A stretch of 64,000 nt of DNA from CAVQFB01 sp963711675 (lineage in GTDB: Bacteria; Acidobacteriota; Terriglobia; Terriglobales; Acidobacteriaceae). Positions 48,801 to 57,231 of the stretch are shown piece after piece; position 1 is the stretch's first letter, and each line of letters opens with the position of its first letter. The stretch lies in contig CAVQFB010000003.1 in NCBI GenBank assembly GCA_963711675.1, positions 310,001-374,000 on the forward strand, given 5' to 3'. Under the pieces are notes generated by a model, which saw nothing but the letters and a program-made list of their open reading frames with translations, was not told the origin of the DNA and did no database searches. The translations under genes and the position numbers were made by a program.

Positions 48801-49403
48801 ATGGCGCTGTTGCGCCGGGGATATCGCGTCGAGTACGAAGACTTGGCGCTGGCCTACACCGAGGCACCTACCAATGCCAATGGCCTGATGCGGCAGCGTT
48901 TCCGCTGGTCATTTGGAATTCTGCAAGCCGTGTGGAAGCACCGGGCGGTTTTCGCGCGCAAAGGCGTGCTGGGTTGGGTGGCGCTGCCGAATATTCTGAT
49001 TTTCCAGATCCTGCTGCCCCTGGTGTCGCCGTTCATCGATCTGGGCTTTGCCGTCGGCACGCTTCTTTATCTTGAACAGAAGTTCTTCCATCCCGAGTCT
49101 GCGGACCCGGCAAGCTTCCAGAAGCTGCTGATCTTCTTTCTTGCCTTCCTGGTCATCGATTTTCTGACCTCGACCGTGGCGTTCGCTTTGGAGCGCCGCA
49201 CGCCTGAAACCAAGGAAGACGTGTGGCTGTTGAGCCAGGTATGGCTGCAGCGCTTCGCCTATCGCCAGCTGTTCTCGGTCGTCTTGTTCAAGACCCTCAA
49301 ACGAGCGATCGAAGGCAGGCGCTTCGCATGGGACAAACTGGAACGTACGGCAGCCGTGAATTACGTACCGGCTGAGACCCACGATTCCGTGAAGGTTCGG
49401 TAA
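45897..49403 (+). CDS. Three-domain GH18-like hydrolase / NodB deacetylase / GT2 synthase fusion
   Basis: 1,168 residues. A TM helix (about 23-42) anchors an external GH18-type domain (about 90-440) with the catalytic Glu227 in GGLMVDFESF. A NodB polysaccharide deacetylase follows at about 500-710: AITFDDGPDPQW, zinc His pair in GNHTFTHPD, FRPPYSVD and LLLHDGGGD. Two membrane helices then lead to a processive GT2 (from about 780): VLIPAYNEEKV, VIDDGSKDRT, GIDADT, AEDADLTM and the QRFRW (QxxRW) motif near 998, followed by three to four TM helices. The combination resembles a joining of PgaB-like and PgaC-like functions. A beta-linked GlcNAc polymer is inferred. Confidence 0.92.
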   Translation: MSKPIFYDPRRARWKRLRRLFDVLGVTITLLIVFFIRSAVKSESLPDLLLPQQKRPYHALKEKEKEKAKERRRLAAHRSHRKSNLAPSLVKLNAEEGIRAAYYVPYDAASFSSLREYAHQIDLLFPAWLEILSPDGHLQAVDEQTNKPFDVIQGGNVRPVDDKVMPFLRSEDTDMDVFPMVQNFNGVDFDPKIAEFLNSKEGHDRFRREIATFLATDRYGGLMVDFESFPKSAQKGYVTLLGELAEDLHAKGMKLYISGQARNSDYDYAAISAVVDGVVLMNYDEHYPGGTPGPVASQDWFVDNLRDAEKVIPKDKLICALANYGYDWVLKPKKGKLPAGLTDSNVSVQDAWLAARDSEEDIDFDGDALNPHFSYLDENEIQHDVWFLDAVTALNEMRSAQALGIKTFALWRLGSEDRSLWRVWDVPAEVGASEKLKDVPPGQDVDMEGHGEILRIEGRPANGQRDITVDRATTLITDQSFKSLPQPYRVARYGSSSNKLAITFDDGPDPQWTPKILDVLKREHAQATFFLIGIQADKFGAITKRIYNEGHEVGNHTFTHPDISNISPTFMKLELNLTERLFASRLGIRTILFRPPYSVDQEPDTEDQVRPLELTQSMGYVTIGDKIDPNDWRDNPRRTAEQITADVLAHLPPCAPNDQRCGNILLLHDGGGDRRETVRALGMIIEGCRARGFEIVPVYELLNKTRADVMPPIPANERWAARLNSVGFWMFDASITAITWIFFLGDLLMTGRLLFIGISAVYDRVRSRVYGTPAELAAYKPKVAVLIPAYNEEKVIQRTVQSVLGSKYPYLRVIVIDDGSKDRTLEVARTAFAAEEARGQVLILTKRNSGKADALNFGLEHLQDEEVFVGIDADTVIAPDAISRLVPHFLNPKVGAVAGNAKVGNRVNLWTRWQALEYVTSQNFERRALNTLGAVSVVPGAIGAWRVSAVREAGAYHTDTVAEDADLTMALLRRGYRVEYEDLALAYTEAPTNANGLMRQRFRWSFGILQAVWKHRAVFARKGVLGWVALPNILIFQILLPLVSPFIDLGFAVGTLLYLEQKFFHPESADPASFQKLLIFFLAFLVIDFLTSTVAFALERRTPETKEDVWLLSQVWLQRFAYRQLFSVVLFKTLKRAIEGRRFAWDKLERTAAVNYVPAETHDSVKVR

Positions 49404-49490
49404 CGATTCTAATTGCGGCCCGCCTTCATCTAATAGGGAGCAGCGCTGATACTTGGTGCTGTTTACAGCCACTGCTAACATCAGAGGCGG

Positions 49491-50432
49491 ATGGCTCCCA
49501 GAAAAATCAAAGAAAAATTGAAGCACGCGATTCACGAAGCGCCTCATCGCGCCGCTCATGACGGCCGTGGCGCGAGCGAGGCGGCTGAGCTGGTCATCAT
49601 CACGGGCATGAGCGGCTCGGGGAAGGCCTCGGCGCTGAAGGTATTCGAAGACCTGGGTTACTACTGCGTAGACAACCTGCCGGTCGAGTTGATTCCGCGC
49701 TTTGCGGAACTCGCAGTGCAGTCTGCCGAGATTCGTCTGACCGCGCTGGTGGTCGATGTGCGCGAAGGCTCGAAGCTGGAGCAGTTGCCGGGGATGCTGA
49801 AGTCCGTCAAGCAGATGATTCCCACCAAGGTTCTCTTCCTGGAGGCCACCGATGCTTCGCTGGTTCGGCGGTTCAGCGAGACGCGCCGGCCGCATCCCCT
49901 TGGTAAGGACAGCCCGGTAAAATCGTCACTCTCTGCCGAGCGTCGTCGACTGAAGGCGATTCGGGCGATCGCCGACCTGGTCATTGACACGTCGAAGTTC
50001 AATGTCCACGAGCTGCGTTCCTACCTGACGGACCGTTTCCAGAAGCGTGCCGGTGACAAGAACATTCTGGTGTCGTGCGTCAGCTTCGGTTTCAAGCATG
50101 GTGTTCCCGAAGACGCCGACCTGGTTTTCGACGTACGCTTCCTTCCCAATCCACACTTTGTTCCCGAGTTCCGGCCGCTTACCGGGCGTCATCCGCGGGT
50201 GGCGAAATACATCCGCTCGTTTCCGCAAACGCGCGAGTTTATTAGCCGGATATCCGATTTGCTGGTGTACCTGCTGCCGCACTACATAAAAGAGGGGAAG
50301 AGCTATCTCACCATCAGCTTCGGTTGCACCGGGGGCCAGCACCGCTCGGTGATGATCGCGGAAGAAGTGGGCAAGCACCTGCGCAAGGCGGGATACCGGG
50401 CGAAGGTCGTACACCGCGATAGCCCGAAGTGA
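49491..50432 (+). CDS. rapZ: RapZ/YvcJ-family nucleotide-binding protein (RNase adapter)
   Basis: 313 residues. P-loop GMSGSGKASAL at about 39-49, then FEDLGYYCVDNLP, DVREG, ETRRPHPL and the C-terminal SIGCTGGQHRSV-like block FGCTGGQHRSVMIAEEVG. In E. coli RapZ controls glmS mRNA through RNase E and so glucosamine-6-phosphate supply; in other phyla the target is not known. The first 30 residues are a Lys/His-rich extension. It is 88 bases after the PNAG-like synthase gene, whose substrate is a GlcNAc nucleotide. Confidence 0.92.
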   Translation: MAPRKIKEKLKHAIHEAPHRAAHDGRGASEAAELVIITGMSGSGKASALKVFEDLGYYCVDNLPVELIPRFAELAVQSAEIRLTALVVDVREGSKLEQLPGMLKSVKQMIPTKVLFLEATDASLVRRFSETRRPHPLGKDSPVKSSLSAERRRLKAIRAIADLVIDTSKFNVHELRSYLTDRFQKRAGDKNILVSCVSFGFKHGVPEDADLVFDVRFLPNPHFVPEFRPLTGRHPRVAKYIRSFPQTREFISRISDLLVYLLPHYIKEGKSYLTISFGCTGGQHRSVMIAEEVGKHLRKAGYRAKVVHRDSPK

Positions 50433-50609
50433 CTTGGCCGCCCCGGCGAGCGGCCAGTCGAGGTGTTATTGGCCGAGCCCGGCACTAGCTGGTCAAATGA
50501 CACTGCCCGCTGCTGGCGGAATTCAGTAGAATAGCCGCTTGCTCATTTCGAATAGCATCTCGGCGGCACGTTTTCCGCTTTGGCATAGCGGCGATTCCGC
50601 GGAAGGTGT

Positions 50610-52454
50610 ATGCGCCAACTGACCCGGCTTCTGCGATATGTAACGCCCTACTGGTGGCAACTGCTGTCGTCGGTCGTCCTGATGGCGGCGGTGGGTCTGC
50701 TGGACGCCTTCCGGGTTCTGCTGATCGGCCCAATCTTCGACCGGGTCCTTAACCCGGGATCTCCCACGCGAACGATTCAGCTGTTCAAAGTTCCGATCAG
50801 CGGCCGGGAGATTTACCTGCAGCAGTTCGTCCCCTCGCACTTTCAGAACCCCTGGACCGTGGTCGCGTTTGCTTTGGTGGCGGCTACAGTGTTGAAGGGC
50901 GTGTTCGATTACGCTGGAACCTACCTCGTGAACTATGCCGGTTTCGGCCTGATCACAGACCTGCGCGACCAGCTTTACAACGCGATCCTGCGCCAGTCGG
51001 CGTCGTTTTTCTCGAAACACACGACGGGGACGTTGCTCTCAACCATCGTCAACGACATCGAGCGGGTGCAGTTTGCCATGTCGAGTGTGCTGGCGGAGTT
51101 TCTGCAACAGGCGTTTACGTTGCTTTTTACGGCATGCGTGGTCGTGCTGCTCGGGGGCAAACTGGCGCTGGTCCTGATTCTGTTCGTTCCCGCGATTATC
51201 TTTTCGGCGGGCAAGATCGGCCGCCGCGTCCGCACCACAACCCGCCGCGGTCAGGACAAACTCGCCGACATCCAGAACATCCTGCACGAGACCATCACCG
51301 GCAACCGCATCGTAAAGGCTTTTGGCATGGAGTCGTGGGAGGTGGCTCGCTTTCGCACGGCGGCGCGACGCCTGTTCCGGGCAAATCTTCGCTCCGTTGC
51401 CGCCGCTGCTATCAGTTCTCCCCTGATGGATATTTTCGGGGCGGTGGCTATTGCGCTTCTCCTGCTGCTCGGGCGCGACCGGATCAACCACCATGTCTTT
51501 ACTGCGGGAACGTTTCTGGCCTTCATTGTTGCGGTCTTCAAGCTATACGACCCGGTTCGGAAATTTGCCCTGTTCAACAACAATTTCCAGCAGGCGCTGG
51601 GCGCGTCTTCAGAGATTTTTCGTTTCATGGACAGCGATGAGGACGTTCGCGAGAAGCCCGGCGCGAAACTCCTGCCCGCGTTCAAAGACAGCATTCGCCT
51701 GGAGAACGTGTCGTTTTCTTATGAGAACGGCGGCGGCGCTCGCGACATCCTGCGCGACATCTGCCTGGAGGTGAGAAAGGGTGAGGTGCTGGCGATCGTC
51801 GGCTCGAGCGGCGCCGGCAAGAGCACTCTCGTCCACCTGATTCCGCGCTTCTTCGACGTGACCGCCGGACACCTACGGGTGGATGGAGAGGACGTACGCG
51901 ATGTGACTCTGGCTTCACTACGCTCGCAGATCGGAATCGTGACCCAGGACACACTTCTCTTCAACGACACGGTGCGGAACAATATTGCCTATGGACAGCC
52001 GCACGTCTCCCAAAGAACAGTAGAGGAGGCGGCACATGCGGCTCTGGCCCACGATTTCATCAGGGACCTGCCAGCGGGGTATGAGACCGTGATCGGCGAA
52101 CGCGGAGTGCGGCTCTCCGGCGGGGAGCGGCAGAGAATCGCTATCGCTCGGGCGCTCCTGAAAAATGCGCCGATCCTCATTCTGGACGAAGCGACGTCGG
52201 CTCTGGACAGCGAATCGGAATCTCTGGTGCAATCCGCTTTGCAAAACCTGATGACGGGCCGCACGGTGCTGGTGATTGCGCACCGCCTTTCGACCGTACG
52301 GCGCGCGGATAGAATCGTCGTACTGGAAAACGGCACGATCAGCGACGTTGGGGCACACGAGGAGTTGATGGCCCGGCTGGGCACTTATCGGCGGTTGTAT
52401 GATCTGCAGTTTGTGGAAGTGGAGACGCCCAAAGTCACACCGGTGAATTCGTAA
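50610..52454 (+). CDS. ABC transporter with fused TM and ATPase domains (MsbA-like)
   Basis: 614 residues. Six TM helices (about 15-330) form a type IV exporter domain with the FFSKHTTGTLLSTIVNDIER coupling motif. The ATPase has Walker A GSSGAGKST, Q-loop VTQDTLLF, signature LSGGERQRIAIARALLK, Walker B ILILDEATSALD and H-loop VIAHRLSTV. All catalytic residues are present, so a homodimeric lipid or lipopolysaccharide-core exporter is likely. A hairpin-like ggccgcc...ggcggcc stretch separates it from rapZ. Confidence 0.92.
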   Translation: MRQLTRLLRYVTPYWWQLLSSVVLMAAVGLLDAFRVLLIGPIFDRVLNPGSPTRTIQLFKVPISGREIYLQQFVPSHFQNPWTVVAFALVAATVLKGVFDYAGTYLVNYAGFGLITDLRDQLYNAILRQSASFFSKHTTGTLLSTIVNDIERVQFAMSSVLAEFLQQAFTLLFTACVVVLLGGKLALVLILFVPAIIFSAGKIGRRVRTTTRRGQDKLADIQNILHETITGNRIVKAFGMESWEVARFRTAARRLFRANLRSVAAAAISSPLMDIFGAVAIALLLLLGRDRINHHVFTAGTFLAFIVAVFKLYDPVRKFALFNNNFQQALGASSEIFRFMDSDEDVREKPGAKLLPAFKDSIRLENVSFSYENGGGARDILRDICLEVRKGEVLAIVGSSGAGKSTLVHLIPRFFDVTAGHLRVDGEDVRDVTLASLRSQIGIVTQDTLLFNDTVRNNIAYGQPHVSQRTVEEAAHAALAHDFIRDLPAGYETVIGERGVRLSGGERQRIAIARALLKNAPILILDEATSALDSESESLVQSALQNLMTGRTVLVIAHRLSTVRRADRIVVLENGTISDVGAHEELMARLGTYRRLYDLQFVEVETPKVTPVNS

Positions 52455-52464
52455 GACACACACT

Positions 52465-53352
52465 ATGCCGATTCGCTCCATGACCGGCTTCGCGCAAGCG
52501 AAGGGACAGCTGAACGAGAAAGCCAGCTTTACCCTGTCGCTGAAGTCGGTAAACCATCGCTTTCTGGATATGCACTTTCGCATGCCTTCGGCCAGCGATT
52601 CGCTGGAGATGAAGCTCCGCCGTCTGCTGAAAGACAAGATCGCTCGCGGGCATGTGGAGCTTACCTTAAGTGTGGACCGCGGAGGCGCCGCCGAGTTCGA
52701 GCTGAACCGAAAACTGGTGGGTGGCTACATCCAGGCGTTTCGCGGGGCGGCGGCGGAATTTGGGCTTGCCGCTGAGCCGGACTTGAACGCAATCCTCCGG
52801 CTGCCGGGCGCCATGGATGCGGCTGAGGCGCTGGCAGATGGGGAACTGGAGACTGCGGTTCTCGCCAAGGTGGAAGAGTTGCTCGACCGCCTAAATCAAA
52901 TGCGCGATGAAGAGGGCCGGGGCATTGAGAAGGAGCTTCGGGAGCGTATGACGGGCTTGCGTAAGGCCAGCCATGGTGTTGAGGGTCACCGGCGGGCGGT
53001 GATCCAGGCATACGTGGAAAAACTTCAGGCGCGAATGCAGGAGCTCATCGGCGCAAAAGCCGACAAGGAGCGGATTCTGCAAGAGGCCGCTCTTATGGCC
53101 GACCGGAGCGATATTCAGGAGGAGATCGTCCGCCTGGATGCGCACGTAGAACACTTCCTGGGACTGCTGGAGCAAGGCGGCGAAGTCGGCAAGAAGCTGG
53201 ATTTTCTGCTGCAGGAATTGAATCGCGAGGCCAACACTCTGCTGTCGAAGACCTCCGGACTGGCCGGCGAGGCGCTCAAGATCACGGAAATGGGTTTGGC
53301 AATGAAGTCGGAGATCGAAAAACTGCGCGAGCAGGTACAAAACATCGAATGA
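52465..53352 (+). CDS. yicC: YicC-family endoribonuclease-like protein
   Basis: 295 residues. Family start IRSMTGFAQAKGQLNEKASF, VNHRFLDMHFRMPSA, then the conserved C-terminal DRSDIQEEIVRLDAHVEHFL and GKKLDFLLQELNREANTLLSK. YicC proteins are stress-linked RNases that act on small RNAs. The stop overlaps the gmk start (ATGA at 53349), giving the conserved yicC-gmk pair. Confidence 0.93.
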   Translation: MPIRSMTGFAQAKGQLNEKASFTLSLKSVNHRFLDMHFRMPSASDSLEMKLRRLLKDKIARGHVELTLSVDRGGAAEFELNRKLVGGYIQAFRGAAAEFGLAAEPDLNAILRLPGAMDAAEALADGELETAVLAKVEELLDRLNQMRDEEGRGIEKELRERMTGLRKASHGVEGHRRAVIQAYVEKLQARMQELIGAKADKERILQEAALMADRSDIQEEIVRLDAHVEHFLGLLEQGGEVGKKLDFLLQELNREANTLLSKTSGLAGEALKITEMGLAMKSEIEKLREQVQNIE

Positions 53353-54044
53353 GCATTGTCTATATCATTTCTGCACCTTCCGGTTCGGGCAAATCGACGC
53401 TGGTCAACGAGCTGCGAAAAATTGTTCCGGGCCTCGACTTCTCCATCTCCTATACGACGCGGCAGCCGCGCGGCAGCGAGCAGAACGGGCGTGAGTACTA
53501 CTTCGTGCAGAGGGCCGCATTCGATGAGATGGTGAAGCAGGATGAACTGCTGGAGCATGCCGAGGTATTCGGCAACTGTTATGGCACAGCCAAGAAATTT
53601 TTGCGCGAGGCGGAAGCCAGCGGCCACGATCTCCTTCTCGACATCGACGTGCAAGGTGCGGCTCAGGTCAAGCGGAAGATTCCCAAGGCGGTGAGCATTT
53701 TCGTTCTTCCTCCCGACCGCGAGAAACTGGAGTGGCGGCTGCGCAGCCGGGGTCTCGATTCGGAAGAAGTGATCCGCCGCCGGCTGCTCACAGCCAGCCG
53801 TGAGATTGAGAATTACGATAAATACGACTATATTCTGGTAAATGACCGCTTGGAGCAATCCACGGACGAGCTGAAGGCGATCGTGCTTACGGAACGCTTG
53901 CGGGGCGCGGGACAGGAGGCATCCTCCTTGGCGGATAAGAAAATGGTCGAGACTGCCGAGCGATGCCGGCTGCGGAACGTGCGGGAGAAAGTTCAGCCGA
54001 TTCTGGCTTCGTTCATGACCTCAACAGCCCAGGGTGGACACTAG
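53349..54044 (+). CDS. gmk: Guanylate kinase
   Basis: 231 residues; phosphorylates GMP to GDP. P-loop SAPSGSGKST at about 8-17, YTTRQPRGSEQNGREYYFV with the Arg and Tyr that hold GMP, and DIDVQGAAQVKRK. The last 30 residues (after QEASSLADKKM) extend past the usual end at about 205. Translation is coupled to yicC. Confidence 0.95.
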   Translation: MSIVYIISAPSGSGKSTLVNELRKIVPGLDFSISYTTRQPRGSEQNGREYYFVQRAAFDEMVKQDELLEHAEVFGNCYGTAKKFLREAEASGHDLLLDIDVQGAAQVKRKIPKAVSIFVLPPDREKLEWRLRSRGLDSEEVIRRRLLTASREIENYDKYDYILVNDRLEQSTDELKAIVLTERLRGAGQEASSLADKKMVETAERCRLRNVREKVQPILASFMTSTAQGGH

Positions 54045-54062
54045 CGGCGGGGGAGAATAACT

Positions 54063-54302
54063 ATGAAGTTGATCGAAGGGTTCGACAGCAACTATCGGTA
54101 CATTCTGGTGGCTGCCCGGCGAGCGCGCCAGTTGCAGGGCGGCGCCCCTCCGGTGATCGATACAATTTCGAGAAAGCCGTGCCGGATTGCGCAAGACGAA
54201 ATCCGGGCCGGCAAGGTGAAGTGGATTATTCCTGAAACTCCGAAGTCGGCCGCCGAAGTGGCGAGCGAGATGCTCGATAAAGCTGTGCCCGAAGGCTCTT
54301 AG
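54063..54302 (+). CDS. rpoZ: RNA polymerase omega subunit
   Basis: 79 residues with the RpoZ pattern: NYRYILVAARRARQLQGGAP, then PCRIAQDEIRAGKVKW. It starts 18 bases after gmk, the usual gmk-rpoZ-coaBC order. It stabilises the beta' subunit. Confidence 0.9.
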   Translation: MKLIEGFDSNYRYILVAARRARQLQGGAPPVIDTISRKPCRIAQDEIRAGKVKWIIPETPKSAAEVASEMLDKAVPEGS

Positions 54303-54360
54303 AACTTTCCGGCTCCCTCCGGTGGCAGTTTCCCATGGATGGTCAGCCGGTTGAATCCAG

Positions 54361-55575
54361 ATGAAAATTGCTCTTGGCGTCAGCGGCGGGATCGCAGCTT
54401 ACAAGTCCGCAGAAATTGTTCGCCTGCTGCAGGACCGGGGCGTTCGCGTGCAGGTCATCATGACCCGCGCCGCGCAGGAATTCATTCGGCCGCTGACGTT
54501 TGCGGCGCTCTCCGGCGAAAAAGTGATCACCGACCTGTTCGCCGCCGAAAATGAACAACCCAACATCGACTCGGCCGTAGAGCACATTGCAGTTGCGCAG
54601 GCGATTGATGCGCTTTTGGTCGCGCCTGCGACGGCGGACGTGATTGGCAAGTTTGCGCAAGGCATCGCTACTGACTTCCTGACCACGCTTTATCTCGCGA
54701 CGACCGCGCCGGTAGTGGTCGCTCCCGCAATGAATGTCAACATGTGGAACCACGAGGCGACCCAAGCGAACGTCGAGACGTTGCGTAAGCGTGGAGTGCG
54801 GATTGTCGAGCCGGGAAGTGGGTATCTGGCTTGCGGGATGACTGGTCCGGGCCGTCTGGCGGAGAACGAAGCGATCGTTGCGGCAGTGATGGAGGCGTTA
54901 GGAGCTTCACAGGATTTGGCCGGTGAGACGGTGTTGATCACGGCGGGACCGACGCGGGAGAAAATCGATCCGGTGCGCTACATCACGAATCGCTCCAGCG
55001 GACGCATGGGGTATGCGCTGGCGGAAGCGGCTCTGCGCCGCGGGGCGCGGGTGCTGCTGGTGAGCGGTCCGACGAGTGTTACTCCTCCGGGGGCGGCGGA
55101 ACTGACGCAGGTGGAGTCGGCCGAAGAGATGCGGACAGCAGTTTTGAAGCTGCTGCCACAATCTTCGATTGTGATCAAAACTGCGGCGGTTTCGGACTAC
55201 CGGCCAAAGGCGGCTTCGGTGCAGAAGATCAAACGCACAGGGCCGATGTCTTTGGAACTCGAGCCGACGGCGGATATTCTTGCCGAGATTGGCCGCGCCA
55301 AGGAATCACAGCTCATCATTGGCTTCGCGGCAGAAACGCAGAATGTTCTCGAGAACGCACGCAAGAAGCTCGGCGCAAAGAAACTCGACGCCATCGTGGT
55401 CAATGACGTTTCGCAGGAAGGTGTCGGCTTCGACTCCGACCGCAACGCGGTGACGATCATCACTCACGATGAGGTGATCGAAGTTCCCGAGACCACCAAG
55501 TGGGAGGTTGCGCAGCGCGTGCTCGACCAGGTGGGGAAATTGCGAAAGCGCCATCCCGCACTCAAGTCCTCCTGA
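54361..55575 (+). CDS. coaBC: Phosphopantothenoylcysteine decarboxylase / phosphopantothenate-cysteine ligase
   Basis: 404 residues. The CoaC flavin domain has GVSGGIAAYKSAEIVRLLQD, catalytic His in DSAVEHIAVAQ and the PAMNVNMW motif with ACGMTGPGRLAE. The CoaB domain starts near 185 (VLITAGPTREKIDPVRYITN) and has GADVIVKTAAVSDYRP-like IVIKTAAVSDYRPK plus KKLDAIVVNDVS. Both steps of coenzyme A synthesis are supported. Confidence 0.95.
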   Translation: MKIALGVSGGIAAYKSAEIVRLLQDRGVRVQVIMTRAAQEFIRPLTFAALSGEKVITDLFAAENEQPNIDSAVEHIAVAQAIDALLVAPATADVIGKFAQGIATDFLTTLYLATTAPVVVAPAMNVNMWNHEATQANVETLRKRGVRIVEPGSGYLACGMTGPGRLAENEAIVAAVMEALGASQDLAGETVLITAGPTREKIDPVRYITNRSSGRMGYALAEAALRRGARVLLVSGPTSVTPPGAAELTQVESAEEMRTAVLKLLPQSSIVIKTAAVSDYRPKAASVQKIKRTGPMSLELEPTADILAEIGRAKESQLIIGFAAETQNVLENARKKLGAKKLDAIVVNDVSQEGVGFDSDRNAVTIITHDEVIEVPETTKWEVAQRVLDQVGKLRKRHPALKSS

Positions 55576-55598
55576 TTCTTATTTTCTCCATTCACTGG

Positions 55599-55704
55599 CG
55601 GTGGAGATGCACGCAAGATCCCCGTTCGACTCCCCTCGCACAGGCTCGGATTCGCTCAGGGCAGGCTTTCGCTATGCCTGAAGAACGGCTGCGCTCAGGA
55701 TGAC
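55599..55704. repeat. Long, compound copy of repeat family A
   Basis: gtggagatgcacgcaagatc begins the copy and gcctgaagaacggctgcg, ctcaggatgacaac ends it. Between them is an extra segment with ctcgcacaggctcggattcg and a second gctcagg, so it may be two overlapping copies. Confidence 0.6.
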
Positions 55705-55811
55705 AACGAGAAGTAGATGGACGGAATCTGAATTGCACCACTAGCTGCAGCAGCTAGTGAACCCGCTTTTGTGGTAACTTTCCAGTCAGTCTCTGAGAAG
55801 CCATCTGTGAA

Positions 55812-56723
55812 ATGACGCCTGTCCTCGATCCCCAACTCAAGCGAGCGCTAGCGGACCGAGTCCGTTTCTACAACGAGCTCGGGATCTACGATTTTTATCG
55901 GCGTGAGCCTGCGGCGGAGAACGGCGTTCAAGGTTTGCCCGTCTTAGTAGAATCGCAGCCGGAGTCTCAGCAACGCCAACCCCAAATTATCCAGCCAGAA
56001 CAGCGAGAGGACATGCCCCGAAGAGCCGCAGCGGCAGTGGTCGATACGACAGAAGAAAATTTGTTCGAGGTGGTGTCTGCACGGCCAGAGTTCAAAATTG
56101 CTGACCCGGCCAAAGCCTTGAAGATTATTCGCGAGGACCTTGGCGACTGCACGCGCTGCGTGCTGCACAAGCAGGGGCGCAAGCAGATCGTGTTTGGAGT
56201 GGGCAATCCCAAAGCGGAGCTGATGTTTATCGGCGAGGCGCCGGGAGCCGACGAAGATCAGCAGGGCGAACCCTTCGTGGGCCGCGCCGGACAGCTTCTG
56301 ACGAACATGATCAAGGCGATGGGGCTGAGCCGCCAAGACGTCTATATCGCCAACATCATCAAGTGCCGCCCGCCGAACAACCGCACTCCAGAGCGTGACG
56401 AGTGCGAGACCTGCTCGCCGTTCCTGATGCGGCAGATTGCGGTTATCAAGCCGAAGGTGATTGTGGCGCTGGGCGCCGTGGCGGCGAAGACTCTGCTAGC
56501 CATCAACGATTCGATGTCGAACCTGCGCGGACGCTGGTACGACTTTCGGCCGGCTGGCGCGCGCAGCAACGATCCCAGCTGGACGAGCGCGAAGCTGGCG
56601 GTGACCTATCACCCGGCGTTCCTGTTGCGCGATCCGCGACAGAAAGGCGAGGCGTGGAAGGATCTGCAGATGGTGATGAAGGAGTTGGGGCTGAAGGCGC
56701 CGAAGAAGAGTCCGGAGGCCTAG
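55812..56723 (+). CDS. Family 4 uracil-DNA glycosylase with 4Fe-4S cluster
   Basis: 303 residues. After a 90-residue disordered N-terminal extension rich in Gln, Pro and Ala, the UDG4 fold has LGDCTRCVLHKQGRKQIVFG (two Cys ligands), the catalytic GEAPGADEDQQGEPFVGRAG, NIIKCRPPNNRTPERDECET (two more Cys) and the C-terminal TYHPAFLLR. It removes uracil from deaminated cytosine. The four Cys match the Fe-S cluster of thermophile-type UDG family 4. Confidence 0.93.
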   Translation: MTPVLDPQLKRALADRVRFYNELGIYDFYRREPAAENGVQGLPVLVESQPESQQRQPQIIQPEQREDMPRRAAAAVVDTTEENLFEVVSARPEFKIADPAKALKIIREDLGDCTRCVLHKQGRKQIVFGVGNPKAELMFIGEAPGADEDQQGEPFVGRAGQLLTNMIKAMGLSRQDVYIANIIKCRPPNNRTPERDECETCSPFLMRQIAVIKPKVIVALGAVAAKTLLAINDSMSNLRGRWYDFRPAGARSNDPSWTSAKLAVTYHPAFLLRDPRQKGEAWKDLQMVMKELGLKAPKKSPEA

Positions 56724-56752
56724 GCCGAGTAGCGGGTACCGAGTACGAGACC

Positions 56753-57208
56753 GTGGGCGCTCACGGCACTACATTGAAGAAAATCAGCCCTCTACAGTTG
56801 CTGCAAGCTGCGACGTGTCTGCTGTGTGCAATACTCGTATGGACGTACGAATATCCTCTAGAAGCAACTGAATTTAGCGGCGGATGGCTTACCGGTCCTT
56901 TACTGCTTTCGAGCGAGGTTGGTGCCATTCTTCTTATTCTGGCGCTAATGCTAACATTCTTCCATCCGCGGATAGCGGCTGCAATCGTTCTTGTAGCCTC
57001 TTTGCTCTGTCTACCTCTCTATCTCTATTTCACAGCTCCAGGTCCCTTCCGCCGAATTTTCAAAGGTGAATATTCGGTCCCCCTTCAAGCAAGTCTTGCT
57101 TGGGACACATGGGCGATAGTGGGAGTCGTCGCCTTGGCGTCTGCCGCTTATGTTGGTATTCGCACTTTCCTAGTGCGCGAGGGCGCCGAGTCACGAAGTT
57201 TTCGGTAG
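56753..57208 (+). CDS. Small multi-pass membrane protein
   Basis: 151 residues from GTG 56753 (TTG 56774 is the alternative). The frame continues upstream to 56402 only inside the glycosylase gene, which is a shadow. Four hydrophobic segments are visible: LLQAATCLLCAILVW, LLLSSEVGAILLILALML, IAAAIVLVASLLCLPLYLYF and WDTWAIVGVVALASAAYVG. Codon use (many T-ending codons) is less GC-rich than its neighbours. No family recognised. Confidence 0.6.
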   Translation: MGAHGTTLKKISPLQLLQAATCLLCAILVWTYEYPLEATEFSGGWLTGPLLLSSEVGAILLILALMLTFFHPRIAAAIVLVASLLCLPLYLYFTAPGPFRRIFKGEYSVPLQASLAWDTWAIVGVVALASAAYVGIRTFLVREGAESRSFR

Positions 57209-57231
57209 GGCATTTACACTGATTCCTACCC

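Noticed and set aside
56402..56752. Upstream extension of the small membrane protein gene
   Set aside because: It lies inside the uracil-DNA glycosylase gene and has unnatural composition; the hydrophobic protein starts later.
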